A DNA stretch of 64,000 nt from positions 26,717 through 90,716 of the forward strand of contig JAOAIX010000008.1 in NCBI GenBank assembly GCA_026414485.1, read 5' to 3'. Below are positions 59,679 to 64,000 of the stretch, piece after piece. The notes beneath the pieces were generated by a model, which saw only the letters and a program-made list of their open reading frames with translations, was not told the origin of the DNA and did no database searches. Source of the DNA: Candidatus Bathyarchaeota archaeon. GTDB taxonomy: Archaea > Thermoproteota > Bathyarchaeia > Bathyarchaeales > Bathycorpusculaceae. A program made the position numbers and the translations under genes. Each line of letters opens with the position of its first letter. The stretch's first letter is position 1.

Positions 59679-62407
59679 TTTTAACCCAGATTACCCTTGA
59701 AGACTTCATTTCTCATAAGAAGTCGCGGATTGATTTTGGCTACGGCATAAACATAATCGTTGGACCGAATGGAGCAGGGAAAACCTCGATTTTGGATGGC
59801 ATAAGCTTTGCCCTCTTCAACGACTCTGAAAATCGGGGGAAAAAGGAGAACCTGATAAATTCTAAGGCTAAAAAATGTAGGGTTACTCTCGGTTTTACTG
59901 AGGCTGGCGTTGTCTACTCTGTGGAGCGTTCGTTGGAGCGTAACAGGGTGCCAGTTTGTAGTTTCTATCAAATTGTGGATGGAAGGAAACTAATCAAATC
60001 GACTACGGCTCGAGCTTGTGACGAAGAGATCAGGCGGGTTCTGGGTCTTGATAAGAACATGTTTTTGCAGTCGATTTACGTGAGGCAGGGTGAGATTGAG
60101 GCGCTTGTCAATGCAAAGCCGGCGGAAAGAAAAGAGTTGATCTCTAAACTGCTTGGCGTTGAGGATTTAGAGCGCGCTTGGAACGGAATGAAAGATGTCA
60201 TTCAGGTTTATCGTGACAAGAAAAGCTCTCTTGAAGGCGCCCTAAAACGTAGGCCAGATGTGGAAAAAGAAAAAGCTGAGGCTGAATCCAACATTAAGCG
60301 CCTTGAAACGCTGTTTGGATCAAAAGAAGTTGAGAAGAACGGTCTTGTATCTGAGGTTGCAACTCTTCAAAAAAAGCTTGCTTTGCTTGAAGGGAAGAAA
60401 TCGGATTTTGAAAAGTTTGACAAACAAAAAGGCATTCTAGAGCAGAAAGTTGCGGGCTTTGAAGCTGAATTAGAAGCTTGCAATATTGAGTTGAATAAGG
60501 CCCTTCTTGCCGAGAAAACAGTTCAGAATCTTGAGCCTCAAGTGGCAAAGCTTTCACCATTGGAAGCTTATGTATCTCAACTTTCTGAAAAAACTACAGT
60601 AGAGAGAAGTATTTCAGAGTTAGATAAGCAATTATCTGAGATTAGGGAGTTGAAGAGCGCCCTTGAACATAACAAGCAGGGCTATGCGCTTTACCGCGAG
60701 GCAGAGGCGAAGCTGCTTGAGAAGAGCAGGCTTAGAAAAGAATTTGAAGGCTCCGACACCGCTTTAGGTGCAGCTAAGCGTCTGCTTGAAAAATACCTGC
60801 GGGAAGAAAAACGACGCGCTGATCTTCTTTCTAGTGCGATCGAAAAGGCTTCCACGACTTTAGGTGAACAAATCTCCGTCGAAAATATTGATGATGTACT
60901 GTTGAAAGTCAAGGCCTCTCATGAGGAAAAAGTTAGAGAGCTTGAAGCTGAAAAACAGGCGCTGAATGAAAAGGCCATTTCTCTAAAGCAACGGGTCACT
61001 GATCTTGCTTTTAACATTTCCAAGTTATCGTCAGACGCTGAATCTAAAAGCTGTCCAACATGCGAGACCGAGCTTACCAAAGACCGCATCGCTCAGCTAT
61101 TAGCCAAGTATTCTGAAGAGAAGAAAACAGCTGAAGCTCAAATGGTTGAATTTGGTGAAGCGCTTTCTAAACTGGAGATGGCGCTCAAAAGCGAGAAGGA
61201 CTATGGCAAACAGCTTCACGCAATAGATCCTGACCAGATTCATAGTTTGGCTGCTGAGGTTGAAGAAGCAAAAGGTAATGTTGCTACACAGCAAGCTGAC
61301 GTTGAACGCCTCGGTCAACTGAGTGGTTCTTTGGCTGAAATTGATAGGGAAATATCTAAGCTTGAAGAAGGGAAGGCTCGCTGGGAGAGTGCCTTCCAAG
61401 AGTACAGTTTTGCTGAGAAGCGGCTTAGCAGACTTCCCAGCGAAGAGGCAGTTGAAGCTGAACTGCATCCTCTGGTTAAGGCTTTGGAAGAAATCGAAAC
61501 TCGTTTGGCCTGCTTAGTGAAACAGTTAGGCTACGAGCCTAAAGATGCCAAAAAGGAACTGGAACAGTTGCGGCTAACCCGCCAGGTATATGACCAAAAC
61601 CTTGCGATAGCAAAGAGGAAAGCCGAGTTTGAATCTTTGGTTAGGGAGACTTCGGTTAAGCTGGAAGACGCCAAAAAAAGTGTTTTGGCGCTTGAAGCCC
61701 AGATCAAGGGGCTTGGTTACGATGAAGCTGAGCACAGCCATGTAAAAACTGATTTTCAAAATGCGGAAGCTAAGCTGCGGGAGCTGGAGAAAGAGCTTGT
61801 TAGGTTGGAGCAGGAAAAATCTGGTTTCCAAACACAAGTTGCAAAACTCGACGTTGAACTTAAAGCATTGGAAAAAACTGCGAAAGAAAAGCAGCAAGTA
61901 GAGCGCTACATATCCGTCCTCAACAAAATCAGAGATGCCTACGGCAAAGAAGGCATCCAAAAACTTATCCGCGCCAGAGCCCGACCCGTATTGGAGAAGG
62001 CAACTCGGGACTTGTTTGAACGTTTCAATTTGGCGTATTCGGATGTGAAGATCGACGATGACTACAACATCAGTGTTCTGGGGCCAGCTGGCGAGCAGGA
62101 CATCGACCAGATCAGTGGCGGCGAGCGTGTTGCTTTGGCGATTGCGTTGCGTTTAGCTATTGCGCAGGTGCTCTCGGGCAAAGTTGAAAGCATAATCATG
62201 GATGAGCCGACTACGCATCTTGATGAGGAGCGCCGAAAAGAGCTCGTCAATATCCTGAATTCTTTCTTCCGAGAGGGCGGCAGAATAATACCTCAGATGC
62301 TCATAATTACTCATCATAATGAAATTCAAGAAGTAGCAGACATCGTGTATACGGTTAAGAAGACTGGTGGTTACTCATCCATAGAGGCTTTATCACCGTT
62401 AAGATAA
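59675..62407 (+). CDS. rad50: Rad50 ATPase
   Basis: Rad50 is the SMC-like ATPase of DNA double-strand-break repair. The 910-residue protein has Walker A GPNGAGKTSILDGISF near residue 30 and the Q-loop FLQSIYVRQGEIEAL near residue 130. A long coiled coil folds at the zinc hook CPTCETEL (about residue 460). The C-terminal signature is ISGGERVALAIALRLA, with Walker B SIIMDEPTTHLDEER. All parts are present and the coiled coils are of normal length. It completes the nurA-herA-mre11-rad50 operon. Confidence 0.97.
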   Translation: MILTQITLEDFISHKKSRIDFGYGINIIVGPNGAGKTSILDGISFALFNDSENRGKKENLINSKAKKCRVTLGFTEAGVVYSVERSLERNRVPVCSFYQIVDGRKLIKSTTARACDEEIRRVLGLDKNMFLQSIYVRQGEIEALVNAKPAERKELISKLLGVEDLERAWNGMKDVIQVYRDKKSSLEGALKRRPDVEKEKAEAESNIKRLETLFGSKEVEKNGLVSEVATLQKKLALLEGKKSDFEKFDKQKGILEQKVAGFEAELEACNIELNKALLAEKTVQNLEPQVAKLSPLEAYVSQLSEKTTVERSISELDKQLSEIRELKSALEHNKQGYALYREAEAKLLEKSRLRKEFEGSDTALGAAKRLLEKYLREEKRRADLLSSAIEKASTTLGEQISVENIDDVLLKVKASHEEKVRELEAEKQALNEKAISLKQRVTDLAFNISKLSSDAESKSCPTCETELTKDRIAQLLAKYSEEKKTAEAQMVEFGEALSKLEMALKSEKDYGKQLHAIDPDQIHSLAAEVEEAKGNVATQQADVERLGQLSGSLAEIDREISKLEEGKARWESAFQEYSFAEKRLSRLPSEEAVEAELHPLVKALEEIETRLACLVKQLGYEPKDAKKELEQLRLTRQVYDQNLAIAKRKAEFESLVRETSVKLEDAKKSVLALEAQIKGLGYDEAEHSHVKTDFQNAEAKLRELEKELVRLEQEKSGFQTQVAKLDVELKALEKTAKEKQQVERYISVLNKIRDAYGKEGIQKLIRARARPVLEKATRDLFERFNLAYSDVKIDDDYNISVLGPAGEQDIDQISGGERVALAIALRLAIAQVLSGKVESIIMDEPTTHLDEERRKELVNILNSFFREGGRIIPQMLIITHHNEIQEVADIVYTVKKTGGYSSIEALSPLR

Positions 62408-62532
62408 TGTTTACAAGGGCGTGTTGCTAACTTCAATTATATTCAGTGGGGCTTCTGCTTTTCCAAGGCTTATGAGATGTTGTTGTGGTGAATATCGCCA
62501 AACAGTTTTATTATTTGGAGTTTAAGAAGTGT

Positions 62533-63612
62533 ATGATGAAGACTGTTCACAAAGTTATTTTTGGCGATTCGCGTTGGATGAAGGAAGTTCCAGATGGTTC
62601 TGTGGAGTTAGTTGTAACTTCGCCGCCGTATCCAATGATTGAGATGTGGGATTCTATTTTCTCTAAGCAAAACCCGGCCATATCGAGTGCCTTATGTGAT
62701 TGTGAAGGTGATAGAGCGTTTGAGCTAATGCACTGCGAATTGGATAAGGTTTGGAGTGAAGTTTACCGTGTTTTGAAAGAGGGCGGGTTTGCATGCATCA
62801 ACATAGGTGATGCGACGCGGTCTGTCGGCGGAGAATTCAAGCTTTATTCGAATCATGCTAGGATACTGCAGTGTTGTTTAAAGCTGGGCTTTAGTGTTTT
62901 GCCCGAGGTTCTTTGGAGGAAGCAGACGAATGCTCCTAACAAGTTTATGGGTTCTGGAATGTTGCCTGCGGGTGCGTACGTCACTTTGGAGCATGAGTAC
63001 ATTTTGGTTTTGAGGAAAGGCGGCAAGCGTCAGTTCAGAGGTGCCGCTGATAGGTTGCGTAGGTTGCGGAGTGCTTTTTTTTGGGAGGAGCGGAATTTGT
63101 GGTTCTCGGATGTTTGGGGAGATTTGAAGGGTGCTAGACAGAACGAAGTCGCCAAGAACATAAGGGAGAGAAGTGGAGCTTATCCGTTTGAGTTGGCTTA
63201 TCGGTTGATTAACATGTTTTCGGTCAAGGAGGATACTGTGCTTGACCCTTTTTTAGGGACTGGCACAACAATGGTTGCTTCGATGGTGTCAGGTAGAAAC
63301 AGCTTGGGAGTAGAGCTTGATGCTAACTTCAAAGAGCAAATTTTTTTGAGGTGTGAGGGTATTGTGGAGTTTGCTAACCAGTTAATAGAGAGTAGACTTT
63401 TGAAGCATCTGAGTTTTGTGCAGGATCGTGTTAGGACTAATGGTGCTTTGGGTCATTTTAACAGGGTTTATGGTTTTCCTGTTATGACAAGTCAAGAAAC
63501 CGAGATAGTTTTTGATGAATTAAGCAAGCTTAGTGTTTTGGCTGATTGTGTTTTTGAAGTTGAATATAAAGAAAACCCAAGTTTGGGTTTTCAAGGACGA
63601 CTTAACGGCTAA
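62533..63612 (+). CDS. Solitary DNA methyltransferase (N4-cytosine / N6-adenine type)
   Basis: The 359-residue protein has the catalytic motif VVTSPPYPMIEMWD near residue 33 before the SAM motif VLDPFLGTGTTMVASMVSGR near residue 237, the order seen in the beta class. TSPPY usually indicates N4-methylcytosine, but N6-adenine is not excluded. IINIGDATR-like CINIGDATRSVGGEFKLYSN is also typical. No restriction endonuclease gene is within the window. Starts at 62485 (GTG) or 62533 (ATG) are both open; the ATG is chosen. A CRISPR array starts 107 bp downstream. Confidence 0.82.
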   Translation: MMKTVHKVIFGDSRWMKEVPDGSVELVVTSPPYPMIEMWDSIFSKQNPAISSALCDCEGDRAFELMHCELDKVWSEVYRVLKEGGFACINIGDATRSVGGEFKLYSNHARILQCCLKLGFSVLPEVLWRKQTNAPNKFMGSGMLPAGAYVTLEHEYILVLRKGGKRQFRGAADRLRRLRSAFFWEERNLWFSDVWGDLKGARQNEVAKNIRERSGAYPFELAYRLINMFSVKEDTVLDPFLGTGTTMVASMVSGRNSLGVELDANFKEQIFLRCEGIVEFANQLIESRLLKHLSFVQDRVRTNGALGHFNRVYGFPVMTSQETEIVFDELSKLSVLADCVFEVEYKENPSLGFQGRLNG

Positions 63613-63718
63613 TCAAGAACCTGAAAGTCTTGGCTGAAGCAGCTTTTAGCTTCCTTCGGCTCAACATCGTAAAGCCAAAAACCACGTTAATGTACTGCGT
63701 TTTTAGCTTGCTTCTCGT
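63613..63718. other. Spacer between methyltransferase gene and CRISPR array (trailer side)
   Basis: Only 106 bp. It holds a near inverted repeat (GAAGCAGCTTTTAGCTTC, around 63637-63654). No cas gene and no leader-like AT-rich block is seen here, which fits the trailer end of the array. Confidence 0.4.
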
Positions 63719-64000
63719 CTTTCAATTCCCGTTACTTGGGATTTTCTCTTGCAACTGAATTTAACCACATGATTAATTCCTTTAGTGAACTGTTCTTTCA
63801 ATTCCCGTTACTTGGGATTTTCTCTTGCAACATCATTTTACGTCTACTATTGTAGACGTCATTTATTTTTTGCTTTCAATTCCCGTTACTTGGGATTTTC
63901 TCTTGCAACGTCAAGTTTTTTATTTCGCTCATTGAGTAGGCCCCTTTCTTTCAATTCCCGTTACTTGGGATTTTCTCTTGCAACAGTATCTACTCATAAA
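63719..64000 (-). CRISPR. CRISPR array, trailer end, continuing past the window
   Basis: Four identical 37-bp repeats begin at 63719, 63795, 63873 and 63948. Three complete spacers are 39, 41 and 38 bp, and a fourth is cut by the window edge. On the minus strand the repeat begins GTTGCAAGAG and ends GGGAATTGAAAG. ATTGAAAG-type ends form the 5' handle of crRNAs in type I and III systems, so transcription runs right to left and the leader and newest spacers lie outside the window. No repeat degeneration is seen at this end. Confidence 0.97.

Noticed and set aside
59681..62250. Several open frames antisense to rad50
   Set aside because: They are shadows of the long rad50 reading frame, with no independent start signals.

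Overview
The window is archaeal chromosome, most likely from a Bathyarchaeia-like (MCG) or related TACK-lineage organism. The sequence shows a D-family DNA polymerase (both subunits), one Orc1/Cdc6 next to an origin-like region, TFB, Gar1, L7Ae, S28e, L24e, L40e, L10e/uL16, RpoL, Csl4, Alba, Dph2, Nob1, Elf1, SecG/Sec61-beta, an Lsm protein, geranylgeranylglyceryl phosphate synthase and the HerA-NurA-Mre11-Rad50 cluster. Two tRNA genes carry introns. D-family polymerase together with Alba and eukaryote-like ribosomal proteins suggests a lineage outside the classical hyperthermophilic Crenarchaeota. The placement is inferred from gene content, not computed.

Layout. 0-5.7 kb: the end of a his operon (hisD-hisG), an RHH-like protein, a PAC2 protein, initiator tRNA-Met, the L7Ae-S28e-L24e operon and the divergent gar1-tfb pair. 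6-19 kb: a broken coiled-coil gene, DUF116, L40e, an Lrp-like regulator, csl4-rpoL, AspRS, a KH protein, Alba, a METTL5-like methylase, dph2, PEP synthase, L10e, dCMP deaminase, a THUMP methylase and pyrE. 19.3-25 kb: tRNA-Ser(CGA) with the tail of a tyrosine integrase beside it, a large CheB-CheR-PAS-kinase fusion, a REC-PAS protein and isocitrate dehydrogenase. 25-31 kb: a radical SAM/SPASM protein with an unusual N-terminus, then an MgtE/SLC41-like transporter with two tandem PhoU-TrkA_C proteins. 31-37 kb: S-adenosylhomocysteine hydrolase, a P-loop kinase, a PHP phosphoesterase, a COG2187-like phosphotransferase and small proteins.

37-51 kb is the replication and chromosome-biology part: DUF429-DP1, Orc1, an AT-rich intergenic region with three origin-recognition-box-like elements and TGTGAA repeats, a winged-helix gene, and then a gene pair flanked by two dense clusters of GTGAT/ATCAC half-sites. 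That pair encodes a membrane-anchored coiled-coil winged-helix protein and a helical protein. After nitrilase, NadE, Elf1 and GGGP synthase comes DP2. The repeat clusters plus the membrane-anchored DNA-binding protein about 1-3 kb from the probable origin are the best candidate for an undescribed system, possibly chromosome tethering, segregation or origin control.

51-64 kb: SecG, Lsm, DUF2070, Nob1, NAD kinase, the nurA-herA-mre11-rad50 DNA-end-resection operon, a solitary beta-class-like DNA methyltransferase, and the trailer end of a CRISPR array that runs off the right edge. The array reads from the right (minus strand). No cas genes are inside the window.

Start sites were chosen by Shine-Dalgarno spacing (about 8 nt after GGAGG-like motifs, as in rpoL and aspS) or by TATA boxes that imply leaderless mRNAs. 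By this spacing two real genes appear to lack ATG/GTG/TTG starts: mre11 (ACG) and a zinc-ribbon protein (ATC or ATA).
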